A DNA stretch of 64,000 nt from Leuconostoc mesenteroides subsp. mesenteroides ATCC 8293 (GCF_000014445.1 NC_008531.1:1613501-1677500), one strand, 5' to 3'; positions 44,373 through 52,508 are shown, counted from the stretch's first letter. The notes: generated by a model from the letters alone, not told the origin. A program made the numbers and translations.

Positions 44373-45029
44373 TTAATTTAATTGTTTGGCGATTTCAGAA
44401 AGCATTTGTTTGAAATCTTTACCGGTGTAAATGTCGTCATCTTGAATATCGTCCCAAACTTTCGAGAACTCATATTTAATCGCTTTTTTTACTTCCTGAA
44501 CTTCTGTTAACTTGGGTGGTTCAGATTCCAATGCTTTGGCTTGAACAAACTCTAGATTCAATAACTTCGTTAGCGCTCCAGTTGGTTTACCAGTAGCAGT
44601 GAAATTACTAATCTTTAACCAGTCAGCCTTAATGGTCAATGGTGTTTTAAGTTGATACGATTCATTACGTTCATCAATTTCTTTTTGCAACACTGGTTGT
44701 AATTGCTTTAGACGGCCAACATTCCACGTATTTTGTTCTTCCGTAATATCCTCAATAATTGAATCAGCAGTATCCTTAACAGCGAATAACCCGCCATTGC
44801 GCTCAGTTAATTCTTGTTCATAATCCTTAACATTTTGCTTCACTGATTTCTTGATTAAGTCAGATACTTGCTTCATATCTTTCTTCAAAGCAGCCATACT
44901 TTGAGCATCTACCTTGCTACTAATGGTGGTCACTTCGACACCGTCCAATGTTGCTCGTAAATCGTTCCAGTTTTGTGCCACACCGTTTTCAAAACTAATC
45001 AATGGCATTACTGTTTTTGGCTCACCCAT
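44373..45029 (-). CDS. DUF1351 family phage protein
   Basis: A 218-aa mainly helical protein, typical neighbour of recT in lactobacillal phages (WNDLRATLDGVEVTT; central KQLQPVLQKEIDERN). ATG 45029 with GAGGACG overlaps recT by 22 bp. Probably assists recombination; mechanism unknown. Confidence 0.8.
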   Translation of the reverse strand: MGEPKTVMPLISFENGVAQNWNDLRATLDGVEVTTISSKVDAQSMAALKKDMKQVSDLIKKSVKQNVKDYEQELTERNGGLFAVKDTADSIIEDITEEQNTWNVGRLKQLQPVLQKEIDERNESYQLKTPLTIKADWLKISNFTATGKPTGALTKLLNLEFVQAKALESEPPKLTEVQEVKKAIKYEFSKVWDDIQDDDIYTGKDFKQMLSEIAKQLN

Positions 45030-45940
45030 TTCACGTCCTCCGAAGTCTCATTCTTTTCAGCAAAAGGATTAGGCGCATCACCTGTATCAACTCCAGAAAA
45101 CGGATTATCGCTTTTTTCTGCTGGTTGATTGTCAATAATTTCTGGTTCAACGTTTTGCTCTTCAGGAGTGATTTCTTCTGTTTCCGGAGTAACATCACGT
45201 GCTTCACGCTCATTCTTATCATCTTCGGCAATAGCTTGCGCAACCTTAGTTGTCTTAGGAGCAAACTTAAGTAAGTCTTTCATCACGGTTTTAATTGCCA
45301 TTGCATCAAAGTCTGTATACCACGGGGTCTGTGGTGTTTTACCGTAACGATCTTTATGGTCTGGACCCTTATAAGTTTGACTGAATTTCGTAGCATGGTT
45401 AATCACTCGTTGAATTGGCCAATATTTGACGATACGTTCACCATCTAAGTAATAAAATGCCAAGTATCCAGCTACTGGACTTTCACCGTCTACGTATGGA
45501 TCATAGTTTTCATTTTCCATTGTGAATTCATCAAATACATAGTTGTAATGTGGCTTGTTAGCCTCATACACAACACTTCCACCCAAACGACCAACACGTC
45601 CGGTATTTTGTACAAGCTTGATAATTCCTCGATAGCCTAGTTGGAACTGAGCTTTAACATCTTTGGTTACCCACTTACCATCTACCTTTGCTCGCTTTCC
45701 ATACGGAATGACATAGGCTTCACCAAGGTCTGGCAAGACAGATAAATCAAGAATGGCTGCTCGCATTGCAGCGTTTGTTAGGTCATTCATATTTGTTTTT
45801 GCTAAGTCTGGGTTTAATGCCACAACCGTTGACAATCCGCTTAAGAAACCGGCTGCGTTGTCCTGCAGTATTTCTTCAAAATGCTTTTGCATCTTGTCAC
45901 TGTTAATAATTTTTTGAACTTGCGCTACTTCATTTGCCAT
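45008..45940 (-). CDS. recT: RecT family single-strand annealing protein
   Basis: A 310-aa recombinase of the RecT superfamily: GLSTVVALNPDLAKT at the N-terminus, AQFQLGYRGIIKLVQNTGRV (about 95-115) and FDAMAIKTVMKDLLKFAP near residue 215, then an acidic disordered tail ending in DVKWVSQKQ. Anneals ssDNA for phage recombination. No obvious partner exonuclease gene is adjacent. ATG 45940 with GGAAG. Confidence 0.92.
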   Translation of the reverse strand: MANEVAQVQKIINSDKMQKHFEEILQDNAAGFLSGLSTVVALNPDLAKTNMNDLTNAAMRAAILDLSVLPDLGEAYVIPYGKRAKVDGKWVTKDVKAQFQLGYRGIIKLVQNTGRVGRLGGSVVYEANKPHYNYVFDEFTMENENYDPYVDGESPVAGYLAFYYLDGERIVKYWPIQRVINHATKFSQTYKGPDHKDRYGKTPQTPWYTDFDAMAIKTVMKDLLKFAPKTTKVAQAIAEDDKNEREARDVTPETEEITPEEQNVEPEIIDNQPAEKSDNPFSGVDTGDAPNPFAEKNETSEDVKWVSQKQ

Positions 45941-45942
45941 AA

Positions 45943-46287
45943 TTACTTCCACTCCAATTCTTTAATTGCTTCTTCGCCATACGTGCTATAAGGCGTTAAT
46001 ATTCCCTTGTAAACACCGTTTAGGCAGTTCTTTTCCAAATACGTGCCAAGTGCTTCACCGGCACAAACGACTTCTTTTGTTCCAACTTTGACCACATAAA
46101 CGAAGTAGCATTCTTTTTGCAATTCTTCGTAAGTCATCCACATAAAGTCGGCTTCATCTGTATTATTTAATGCATAAACATACAAACATTTCTCGTGAAA
46201 CGGAAAGGCTTCTTTTCCCTCAAAATAATCATGCTCAAAATCATTTCGTGGTTGATATGGTTCGGGTAATGTCACTACCATTTGCAT
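45943..46287 (-). CDS. Early phage protein
   Basis: A 114-aa acidic, aromatic-rich protein (DEADFMWMTYEELQKE) upstream of recT, 2 bp apart. No nuclease motif visible. Start ATG 46287 or 46281, GAGG nearby. Confidence 0.6.
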   Translation of the reverse strand: MQMVVTLPEPYQPRNDFEHDYFEGKEAFPFHEKCLYVYALNNTDEADFMWMTYEELQKECYFVYVVKVGTKEVVCAGEALGTYLEKNCLNGVYKGILTPYSTYGEEAIKELEWK

Positions 46288-46373
46288 TTACCTCGTTTCT
46301 TGCTATAATCGAGATATAAATTTCATTCCAATAATTTATATCTAGCGCTTTAACTGTTCCAGCAGTTAGGCGC

Positions 46374-46580
46374 TTATTTTTTTGTTCTAAATTCATCTAA
46401 GCTGACATCTAGTGCATCAGCTATTTTTTCCATGGTGGAAAACGTTATTTGTGTTCTGGCGCCTGATTTGATTGGGTATAAAGTTCCTAGCGAAATACCG
46501 GATTTTTTAGATAACCAATACCAGGTTTTGTTGATCCTATTTAGTTTTTCATCTATTTTTTCATTAATTTTCAAGGTCAT
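46374..46580 (-). CDS. XRE family HTH protein
   Basis: A 68-aa Cro/CI-type DNA-binding protein: INKTWYWLSKKSGISLGTLY and FSTMEKIADALDVSLDEF. Divergent from the 75-aa plus-strand gene; an imperfect inverted repeat lies in the shared upstream region. A possible second, local switch. Confidence 0.8.
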   Translation of the reverse strand: MTLKINEKIDEKLNRINKTWYWLSKKSGISLGTLYPIKSGARTQITFSTMEKIADALDVSLDEFRTKK

Positions 46581-46621
46581 TTTCCGTCCTTGTTTTATTA
46601 TCTATAAGCAATACAATGTAA

Positions 46622-46658
46622 TTACAGACGTTCGGTTAATGCGAACTGACGTTTGTAA
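46622..46658. promoter_or_regulatory. Inverted-repeat operator candidate
   Basis: Outer arms TTACAGACGT and ACGTTTGTAA (one mismatch) with inner GTTCG/CGAAC, 42 bp upstream of the XRE gene and 48 bp upstream of the divergent gene. A plausible binding site for the XRE protein. Confidence 0.45.
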
Positions 46659-46705
46659 ATTTGAGAGTATCCGATTATCCCAAAGGATACAGAAGGAGAA
46701 TTACA

Positions 46706-46933
46706 ATGGGACTAAGACCAAAACCTCAGCATGTTGACCCAACACAAACGTGGGAAGATCTTGATAGATTTTTGCAACAAAATTTTTCACAAGGCAGTAA
46801 ATCAAAAGAACCAACAATCGTCTACATTGATCCAGATAAATATGTCATGAACACCAAAGAAATTATTCAATCCGCTACAGAAAACGGATACAAAACAACA
46901 ATTATTCCAAACGGAATGATCAAGTTCGAGTAA
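46706..46933 (+). CDS. 75-aa phage protein
   Basis: Starts MGLRPKPQHVDPTQTW with AAGGAG 7 bp upstream; C-terminal half alpha/beta (TIVYIDPDKYVMNTKEI). Plus-strand gene inside the minus-strand early region; its 3' end overlaps the next gene tail to tail by 14 bp. Unknown. Confidence 0.65.
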   Translation: MGLRPKPQHVDPTQTWEDLDRFLQQNFSQGSKSKEPTIVYIDPDKYVMNTKEIIQSATENGYKTTIIPNGMIKFE

Positions 46934-47087
46934 TTAATTTTTGCTCTAACTCAGTAATTTTTGAATCAGTATAATTTTGGTTTATTACCGATGTACCACG
47001 CAACACTTCGATATTTGTTTTTAAAGAAATTACCTCTTGCTTTAAATTGGTAATTTCTTTTTTTAATTCATTAATTTCTTTTCCCAT
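46920..47087 (-). CDS. 55-aa coiled-coil protein
   Basis: MGKEINELKKEITNLKQEV gives a clear heptad pattern over most of the length. AAGGAG site. Overlaps the convergent plus-strand gene. Unknown. Confidence 0.6.
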   Translation of the reverse strand: MGKEINELKKEITNLKQEVISLKTNIEVLRGTSVINQNYTDSKITELEQKLITRT

Positions 47088-47098
47088 TGTTCTTCTCC

Positions 47099-47263
47099 TT
47101 ATTTAACCCGCATGTACTTGGTGCTACCATCTGTGCCACCCATACGTTCCAAGCGGTGCTTATTACGTTGATGCTCACGCTCTTGTGACTCACCTTGTAT
47201 CATGCCACCTGCGAAAACTACGCCTAGCACGATCGCTACTGCTATTACTTGTAAAAACCACAT
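47099..47263 (-). CDS. 54-aa single-TM protein
   Basis: MWFLQVIAVAIVLGVVFAGG is an N-terminal membrane segment followed by a charged, Arg/His-rich tail. GGAGG site. 11 bp upstream of the coiled-coil gene's start. Unknown. Confidence 0.65.
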   Translation of the reverse strand: MWFLQVIAVAIVLGVVFAGGMIQGESQEREHQRNKHRLERMGGTDGSTKYMRVK

Positions 47264-47274
47264 GTCATTCCTCC

Positions 47275-47994
47275 TTATGCAGCTTGCAAAAACTTATTAA
47301 TAAAGTATTGCTGTCCCTTACCAGTTACCTTTGGTGTCTTAGTTGTTACGTTTACCCCATTTGCATTGATATGGTTATGTTCCTTGATTTCGAACAATCC
47401 TATTTCCATGCTCTTTTGAGTTGGCATGTTGTAGTCTGTTCCCTTACGGCGAATTAGATAGCCATTCTCACGCAACCAGGTAAACAATCGATTAGCTCCT
47501 GTATCAATTCCATTCTGTTTCAACAGCTTGGCTAGTTCGCCAACCAAGATACTTGTTTGACTTGCGCTCACTGCATCAGCGAACAATGCTTTGGGTTTCA
47601 TTTCAGCAATGATTTTGTCTTTGTGTTCAAGTAGTTGCTGTGAAGCTTTCAAACCCAATGCCATTTGATAAGATGGATCACTTGCTAATTCCTTGTAACG
47701 CTCCTCGACTTGGATAAAGTAATTACGCACTTGTTTACCATTTTCGTTACGTTGTAACATTGCAATTTCTTTTGCTGTGCTAATTGTTAGATTGTATTCA
47801 ATGCTTGGGCGACCGCCTTTTGGGGTTTTGGACAAAAAAGACCAAAAGTCCGTACCATCTACAAATCCATATTCAATCATTCGTTCAATCCATTTGTTGA
47901 ATTGAGTTTTTACTTCCAACGCCTTGTGCAAGTCTCGCGCATTAACAAACTGTTCTCCCGATTGAGTTGTATCAATCTTGATAATTTCTTCCAT
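47275..47994 (-). CDS. Phage antirepressor (AntA/KilA-C type)
   Basis: A 239-aa antirepressor. N-terminal AntA-like domain: VNARDLHKALEVKTQFNKWI, FVDGTDFWSFL, EYNLTISTAKEIAMLQRNE. C-terminal KilAC domain: VGELAKLLKQNGIDTGANRL and LFTWLRENGYLIRR. Such proteins inactivate CI or regulate lysogeny exit. ATG 47994 with GGAAGG. Confidence 0.9.
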   Translation of the reverse strand: MEEIIKIDTTQSGEQFVNARDLHKALEVKTQFNKWIERMIEYGFVDGTDFWSFLSKTPKGGRPSIEYNLTISTAKEIAMLQRNENGKQVRNYFIQVEERYKELASDPSYQMALGLKASQQLLEHKDKIIAEMKPKALFADAVSASQTSILVGELAKLLKQNGIDTGANRLFTWLRENGYLIRRKGTDYNMPTQKSMEIGLFEIKEHNHINANGVNVTTKTPKVTGKGQQYFINKFLQAA

Positions 47995-47999
47995 GTTGT

Positions 48000-48242
48000 T
48001 TACCTTCCGTAAAATTTTGTGTGTGAATCTATCCATTCCTGAACTGCCTTTTTTGGATAACCATCTTTCATATTTGGTTGTTCGATATAAGGAAATCCAT
48101 CTGAATAGATATATTTATTAACGTTGTTGATGCCAACTCCTAGAAACTGAGCCAACTCTGTTTTATCCATGATTTCTGGTAATTGACTCTTGTGGAAAAA
48201 CTTTATGATTTCATCTAGTTTTGCAAGTAGCTGCGTTACCAT
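48000..48242 (-). CDS. Excisionase-like HTH protein
   Basis: An 80-aa MerR-like/HTH_17 protein: MDKTELAQFLGVGINNVNKY, then FPYIEQPN and the wing-like PKKAVQEWIDSH. Could be Xis or an early regulator. AAAGGAAG site; 5 bp before the antirepressor start. Confidence 0.75.
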   Translation of the reverse strand: MVTQLLAKLDEIIKFFHKSQLPEIMDKTELAQFLGVGINNVNKYIYSDGFPYIEQPNMKDGYPKKAVQEWIDSHTKFYGR

Positions 48243-48310
48243 CCGATCACTTCCTTTCTAATGTTTGTTTTGTGCTATCCTTTAGTTAATGACATGAAAG
48301 GAGAAACACA

Positions 48311-48520
48311 ATGATAAAATTTGGAGATTGGTTAGCTGAATTTAAAGATGTTGATAGACCAATAGGTGATTTAGCAAATGACATGATCAGTGAAAATGCT
48401 ATTGATACTTTCAACAAAGTTACATCTGTTGATGAATTGCCTTCTAACTTAACTGGAGAAGTTTTAACTGTTGCAATTCAGGCTTTTGAATATTATCTTA
48501 TTGATACTTCGGTACAATAA
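48311..48520 (+). CDS. YozE SAM-like domain protein
   Basis: A 69-aa protein: MIKFGDWLAEFKDVDRPIGD and LANDMISENAIDTF resemble the YozE SAM-like family of small Firmicute proteins. AAAGGAG site; plus strand. Overlaps the convergent 48-aa gene by 23 bp. Confidence 0.7.
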   Translation: MIKFGDWLAEFKDVDRPIGDLANDMISENAIDTFNKVTSVDELPSNLTGEVLTVAIQAFEYYLIDTSVQ

Positions 48521-48644
48521 TTACTGTGTAATCATCTGGCAGTTCAAGTTCGTGTTTAGCGTATTTAAGTCGTATTTTTATATTAGCGACATCTTCGCTC
48601 TCAATTAATTGGGCTGTTTTTGTTTTGCCTGCGTTATACGCCAT
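48498..48644 (-). CDS. 48-aa early phage protein
   Basis: MAYNAGKTKTAQLIESEDVA, then a lysine-rich strand region to VIIVPKYQ. GGAAG upstream. Follows the Cro-like gene by 16 bp. Unknown. Confidence 0.55.
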   Translation of the reverse strand: MAYNAGKTKTAQLIESEDVANIKIRLKYAKHELELPDDYTVIIVPKYQ

Positions 48645-48660
48645 GTTTCTTACTTCCTTT

Positions 48661-48876
48661 CTAAATGTCTTGAATATCCAACAGCTGTCTAACTTTGGCT
48701 CGTACCTCTCGTGATTGCTTGTTGATGGCGTAGGTGTTAATAGCTAAACTCAATACTGCTTCAGTAACACCAACCGCATTAGCTAGATCACGTTGGGTCA
48801 TATCTCGGTCGAATAGACCGTCTTTGACGCGCTTTTTGAACATTTTTGCTACGTCCACAATCATTTGTTCTGTCAT
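48661..48876 (-). CDS. Cro-like XRE family HTH protein
   Basis: A 71-aa helix-turn-helix protein: DMTQRDLANAVGVTEAVLSL. AAAGGAGG site. In the early rightward position, so a Cro-type regulator is likely. Confidence 0.75.
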   Translation of the reverse strand: MTEQMIVDVAKMFKKRVKDGLFDRDMTQRDLANAVGVTEAVLSLAINTYAINKQSREVRAKVRQLLDIQDI

Positions 48877-48925
48877 GTTGCCTCCTTTCTGTGTGGTAGA
48901 ATTTATCTAAAAGGAAATTAGCGCA

Positions 48926-49267
48926 ATGCCAATCAAATTACACAAATCTGCCGAAAAACTTTTAAAAAGAATAAATCAAATCCCTGATGGAGAGTGGATG
49001 TTTTTTACCGATAAAAATAAGCTATCTTCACAAGAAGTTGCAGACCTTAAATTTCTTACCGCTCACGATTTTATTAAGACAATCGATTATGGTGATGGTG
49101 ATTTTGGCTCACAATCTCGAGCAAACGGACGTGTTTATTTTTCACAGGATAGACAAAACAGATTCGATCGTTTTTTGACAAGTTTTTGGTACCCTCTAGT
49201 TGTTTCACTAATTTCATCAGGCGCTGGGTACGTCATCGGATTTTTAGTTGGACAAAATTCCAAGTAA
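48926..49267 (+). CDS. Protein with C-terminal membrane anchor
   Basis: A 113-aa protein with an alpha/beta N-terminal domain (winged-helix-like, LSSQEVADLKFLTAHDFIKT) and a single C-terminal membrane helix (LVVSLISSGAGYVIGFLVG). AAAGGAA site. Plus strand; its 3' end overlaps the 33-aa gene. Confidence 0.6.
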   Translation: MPIKLHKSAEKLLKRINQIPDGEWMFFTDKNKLSSQEVADLKFLTAHDFIKTIDYGDGDFGSQSRANGRVYFSQDRQNRFDRFLTSFWYPLVVSLISSGAGYVIGFLVGQNSK

Positions 49268-49345
49268 GAATCCAACAATGACATCAACAATAATTATCGT
49301 TATCATTGCCCCTTTGTTTTTTATCAAATATTCTTTAAACGACAT
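49244..49345 (-). CDS. 33-aa single-TM peptide
   Basis: MSFKEYLIKNKGAMITIIIV: a short amphipathic start and one membrane segment. GAGGAA site 7 bp upstream. Overlaps the end of the 80-aa gene and the convergent gene. Coding status uncertain. Confidence 0.4.
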   Translation of the reverse strand: MSFKEYLIKNKGAMITIIIVDVIVGFLLGILSN

Positions 49346-49566
49346 GTAATTTCCTCATTTCTCTTAACTAAAAATTCAGTACCATCAATCCAAACAAATA
49401 AGTCTGCTTTGATGTTGAAATCGTCAAATATTTTTCGAACTAGTCCCTTATGCGGAAAAATAGCTAAATTCAAATCTCTAGTTGCGCCTGTCACAACGGG
49501 GATTTTTTTGTTGCCGTCAACATAGAAATATAAGTATTGGTATTCCCTAGTTATTGTTTCAACCAT
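49324..49566 (-). CDS. First gene of the early leftward operon
   Basis: An 80-aa alpha/beta protein (MVETITREYQYLYFYVDGNK) with AAAGGAGAG. It is the first gene after the switch region and would be expressed early. No family recognised. Confidence 0.6.
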   Translation of the reverse strand: MVETITREYQYLYFYVDGNKKIPVVTGATRDLNLAIFPHKGLVRKIFDDFNIKADLFVWIDGTEFLVKRNEEITCRLKNI

Positions 49567-49851
49567 ATCTCTCTCCTTTCCTACAAAACTTAGTAAGTTT
49601 CATATAATTAGTTGTAAGTTTAGCTTTACAAGTCTAACAAGTTAGACTATAATGACATAGTAAACAAGCATAAACAAAGGGCTACTAACCTTATCACTCC
49701 GCCAAGATAGATAAATTTGTAGGTGTTTTTGTTTTGCTTAAAACTTAGTAACTAACTTACAAGAATTAGTATAGTACAACTAGTTAGACTTTGCAACACT
49801 TAATTCTGACTTTTTAGACTTTTCTTGTATGGATATGGAGAAAAGACTTAT
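49567..49851. promoter_or_regulatory. Lysogeny switch: two face-to-face promoters with operators in their spacers
   Basis: Plus promoter: TTTACA (49625-49630), 17 bp, TATAAT (49648-49653), toward the CI-like gene. Minus promoter: TTGCAA (49791-49796), 17 bp, TATACT (49768-49773), toward the early genes. They converge. Operator O1, AGTCTAAC-AA-GTTAGACT (49631-49648), is a perfect palindrome filling the plus spacer; O2, AGTACAAC-TA-GTTAGACT (49773-49790), fills the minus spacer. Related TTAGT-rich palindromes occur at 49587-49599 and 49743-49761. Confidence 0.8.
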
Positions 49852-50187
49852 ATGACGCTATTATCAAGAACAAAAGATACTGTAAAAAAACGTGGAATTT
49901 CTATGGAAAGACTAGCAAAAGAGATTGGAATTTCAAAATCTGGGATTTATCAATGGGACGTGCATGAGCCAAAACCGTCAACAATTAATAAAGCTGCTGA
50001 CTTTTTACATGTGTCTGTCGATTATTTAATGGAACGAACCGATGACATGAATCCAACTTCTTCAGATGATTTAACAGAGCCCCAAAAGCAAGTTGCCTAT
50101 TTCATTGATCCTCAAGCAACAAAAGAAGATATTGAGCAAATAAAAAAACTCGTCGAAATCGCAAAACTCTCAAAAAGAAGATTGTGA
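49852..50187 (+). CDS. CI-like XRE family repressor
   Basis: A 111-aa repressor with an N-terminal HTH (GISMERLAKEIGISKSGIYQ, then LHVSVDYLM) and a short helical C-terminal part (KEDIEQIKKLVEIAKLSK). It lacks a LexA-type autoprotease domain and sits directly before an ImmA-type peptidase, as in ICEBs1 ImmR/ImmA. ATG 49852; GGAG is 11-12 bp upstream. Confidence 0.88.
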   Translation: MTLLSRTKDTVKKRGISMERLAKEIGISKSGIYQWDVHEPKPSTINKAADFLHVSVDYLMERTDDMNPTSSDDLTEPQKQVAYFIDPQATKEDIEQIKKLVEIAKLSKRRL

Positions 50188-50199
50188 GGCTCACGATGT

Positions 50200-50478
50200 A
50201 TGACGAACGTAGAATTTTATATAGATAAATTCCCTGATTACACCTTTTTTGGAATTGAAGTCCCACACCACTGGTACTACGGAGAAGTGAACAAAGTTGG
50301 GAACGAAGTTATTATCTTCGTAAATATTTTGCAACCTGAATGGCAACAGATAGATACTATTTTTCACGAGGCGGGTCACGCTTTATTCAGTATGTATGGC
50401 GATGACAAAAGGTGGTCAATGAAAACAATGTTAGCTGAAAAACAAGCAGAATATGTATCAAATCATTTTAACATCTAA
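50200..50478 (+). CDS. ImmA/IrrE family metallopeptidase
   Basis: A short (92 aa) zinc peptidase with HEAGHALF (HExxH) and the downstream glutamate in MLAEKQAEYVSNHF. Partner of the CI-like repressor 12 bp upstream; by analogy with ICEBs1 it would cleave the repressor on induction. Confidence 0.88.
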   Translation: MTNVEFYIDKFPDYTFFGIEVPHHWYYGEVNKVGNEVIIFVNILQPEWQQIDTIFHEAGHALFSMYGDDKRWSMKTMLAEKQAEYVSNHFNI

Positions 50479-50544
50479 GGTATAATTTAATTATTATGTG
50501 CTAAGCGTCCACATTAAAAAGCTAGAGAGATTGGGAGATTTCGT

Positions 50545-51297
50545 ATGTCGTCACTATTTGTACTAATATTCTTTGCGTCATTAATTTGGTTTTTTATTGC
50601 ACGGAGAAAGGATAAAAATTCCAACGGTAAGACTACCAGAAAAACTTGGTATATACTAATCGTTGCAGTTATTTCGTTTATGTTGATAGGCTCGAGCGCA
50701 AAAAATCAATCAAAGGAAAAAAATACAAAGTCGCAACAGTCTTCCAGCGAAAAAAGCAATTCAAAAGTTGTTAAAAATTCTTCTAGCAGCGTTTCAAAAA
50801 ATAGCTCATCTTCAAAAAGTAGTCCTAGCGTAAAAACGGAACCTTTGAAGTCGAGAATCAACTCTGCACTACTCAAACACTTGACGGAAGACCAAGGCTT
50901 CGCGAATGGCACCCTTGATGAAAATGGCAAGCCTTTACCAAACGGTGAAACCAGAACACCAAATGATGTTTTTGCATGGTCGAAAAGTATATCAAAAATG
51001 GTCTACTATGATGCAGGAACAGACGCAATAAAGATATATTTCACTGAAGATGCAATGAAAAATTTGAGCAAATCAGAAGGACTAAAAGTTGCTCAATCAG
51101 CACAAAGTATGGCAGCAGGTACTTTGTTTAGTGAAGTTGCAGCGTCAACGAAAGAACAAAATAAAATAGAGAAAATGTTTGATTTAGATACTGCGCACAA
51201 AATGAAGCCGTACGTGGTTTTATGCGATAACAACGGCAACGAAATAGCTAGAACAAGCGCATGGGATAACCAGTTCAAACCTAAAGACTTCCAATAG
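50545..51297 (+). CDS. Membrane-anchored serine-rich protein, lysogenic conversion candidate
   Basis: A 250-aa protein with two N-terminal membrane segments (about 3-18 and 35-50), a low-complexity Ser/Lys linker (about 55-100), and a globular domain (about 105-250). The layout is seen in prophage exclusion and surface proteins between CI and integrase. GGGAGA site. No enzymatic motif. Confidence 0.65.
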   Translation: MSSLFVLIFFASLIWFFIARRKDKNSNGKTTRKTWYILIVAVISFMLIGSSAKNQSKEKNTKSQQSSSEKSNSKVVKNSSSSVSKNSSSSKSSPSVKTEPLKSRINSALLKHLTEDQGFANGTLDENGKPLPNGETRTPNDVFAWSKSISKMVYYDAGTDAIKIYFTEDAMKNLSKSEGLKVAQSAQSMAAGTLFSEVAASTKEQNKIEKMFDLDTAHKMKPYVVLCDNNGNEIARTSAWDNQFKPKDFQ

Positions 51298-51311
51298 TAT
51301 TTAAAACAAGA

Positions 51312-51358
51312 CAAAAAAGCACACCCCAACCTGCAAAAGTTCACTGGGTGTGCTAAAA
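51312..51358 (-). terminator. Strong hairpin upstream of integrase
   Basis: AGCACACCC/GGGTGTGCT, 9-bp perfect stem. The U-run (UUUUUU) is on the minus-strand side, so it would stop transcripts coming from integrase-side DNA. Confidence 0.55.
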
Positions 51359-51432
51359 GTATACTACAAACGCACGGGGCGTTCTATTAGATTATAACAG
51401 ATATAAGCCCTCTTTTTAAGGGAGATTTTTGT

Positions 51433-52479
51433 ATGGCTTCAATATATAAAAGAGGTAAAACATTTACCGTTAGTGTATCCGTCCCTTATCAAGGCGGATA
51501 TAAAAAGAAAACTAAATCAGGTTTCAAAACAAAAACTGAAGCAAATCAATGGGCTATTAAAACAGAAGGTTCTAAAATAGATGTCGATATTGATTTTAAA
51601 CCGTCACAACTCCTTTCTTCCTATATAAGTGACTGGATTGATACATATAAAACAGACGTGTCACGTTCAACTCATGTTGGTTATGAAATGACTTTGAAAG
51701 CTGTTAGCGAATACTTTGAAAATACATCATTAGATCAAGTAACCCGTCACGATGCGCAAAAATTTTTAAACGAGTACGGCCTCTCCCACTCTCTTGCCAC
51801 TAGTCAAAAAGTCAAAGGACATTTAAGCGGAATATTGAAAGACGCTGTAGCTGATGGAATAATAAAAGTTAACCCTTTTGAAAGAGCAAAACCACATGGT
51901 ACTAACGCCAAGGATAACTCACTGAAATTCTTAGAGTATGCTGACTTCAAGCGCTTTATAGAATATCTAAAAGAAAACCATGAACCTACCCATGACATTA
52001 TGTTGGTAGCTTCTTTATCAGGTGCTCGTTTAGGAGAAGTATTAGCCCTTACTCCTAATGACATCGGTAATAGAACAATCAATATCAGCAAATCTTATGA
52101 AGAACGTTTGAATATTGTAAAAGAGCCTAAAACTCCTAGTTCAATCAGGACTGTAGACGTTCCGGGATGGTTAACGGATTACTTACTTACATTATCCAAA
52201 GACAACAATGAAAGATTATTTGATCGTCAGCAATCCAGTGTTAATCGTGAATTACAAAGAATATTAACACGATTAGACATCCCCAAAAGGATTACTTTCC
52301 ACGGACTAAGACATAGTCATGCTTCTATGTTAATTTCTCAAGGTGTTGCTGTAGAATATATTAGTGAAAGACTGGGTCACAAAGATATTTCTATCACTCA
52401 AAAGACGTATTTACACCTCTTACAAGTGAAGCGAAATAAGGAAATTTCACACACTATCACGCTTCTTAATTCACTATAA
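51433..52479 (+). CDS. int: Tyrosine integrase
   Basis: A 348-aa phage integrase. N-terminal AP2-like arm-binding domain (about 1-60), SAM-like core-binding domain, and catalytic domain with Arg in SLSGARLGEVL, HGLRHSHASML, LGHKDIS and the nucleophile Tyr in TQKTYLHLL. AAGGGAGA site. Its 3' end is 69 bp from attR. Confidence 0.96.
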   Translation: MASIYKRGKTFTVSVSVPYQGGYKKKTKSGFKTKTEANQWAIKTEGSKIDVDIDFKPSQLLSSYISDWIDTYKTDVSRSTHVGYEMTLKAVSEYFENTSLDQVTRHDAQKFLNEYGLSHSLATSQKVKGHLSGILKDAVADGIIKVNPFERAKPHGTNAKDNSLKFLEYADFKRFIEYLKENHEPTHDIMLVASLSGARLGEVLALTPNDIGNRTINISKSYEERLNIVKEPKTPSSIRTVDVPGWLTDYLLTLSKDNNERLFDRQQSSVNRELQRILTRLDIPKRITFHGLRHSHASMLISQGVAVEYISERLGHKDISITQKTYLHLLQVKRNKEISHTITLLNSL

Positions 52480-52488
52480 TTTTCGATA

Positions 52489-52508
52489 TTTACTACAGTT
52501 TTACTACA
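52489..52508. repeat. Integrase arm-type sites at attR
   Basis: TTTACTACA at 52489-52497 and 52500-52508, same nonamer and orientation as at 8427-8455. Confidence 0.75.
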
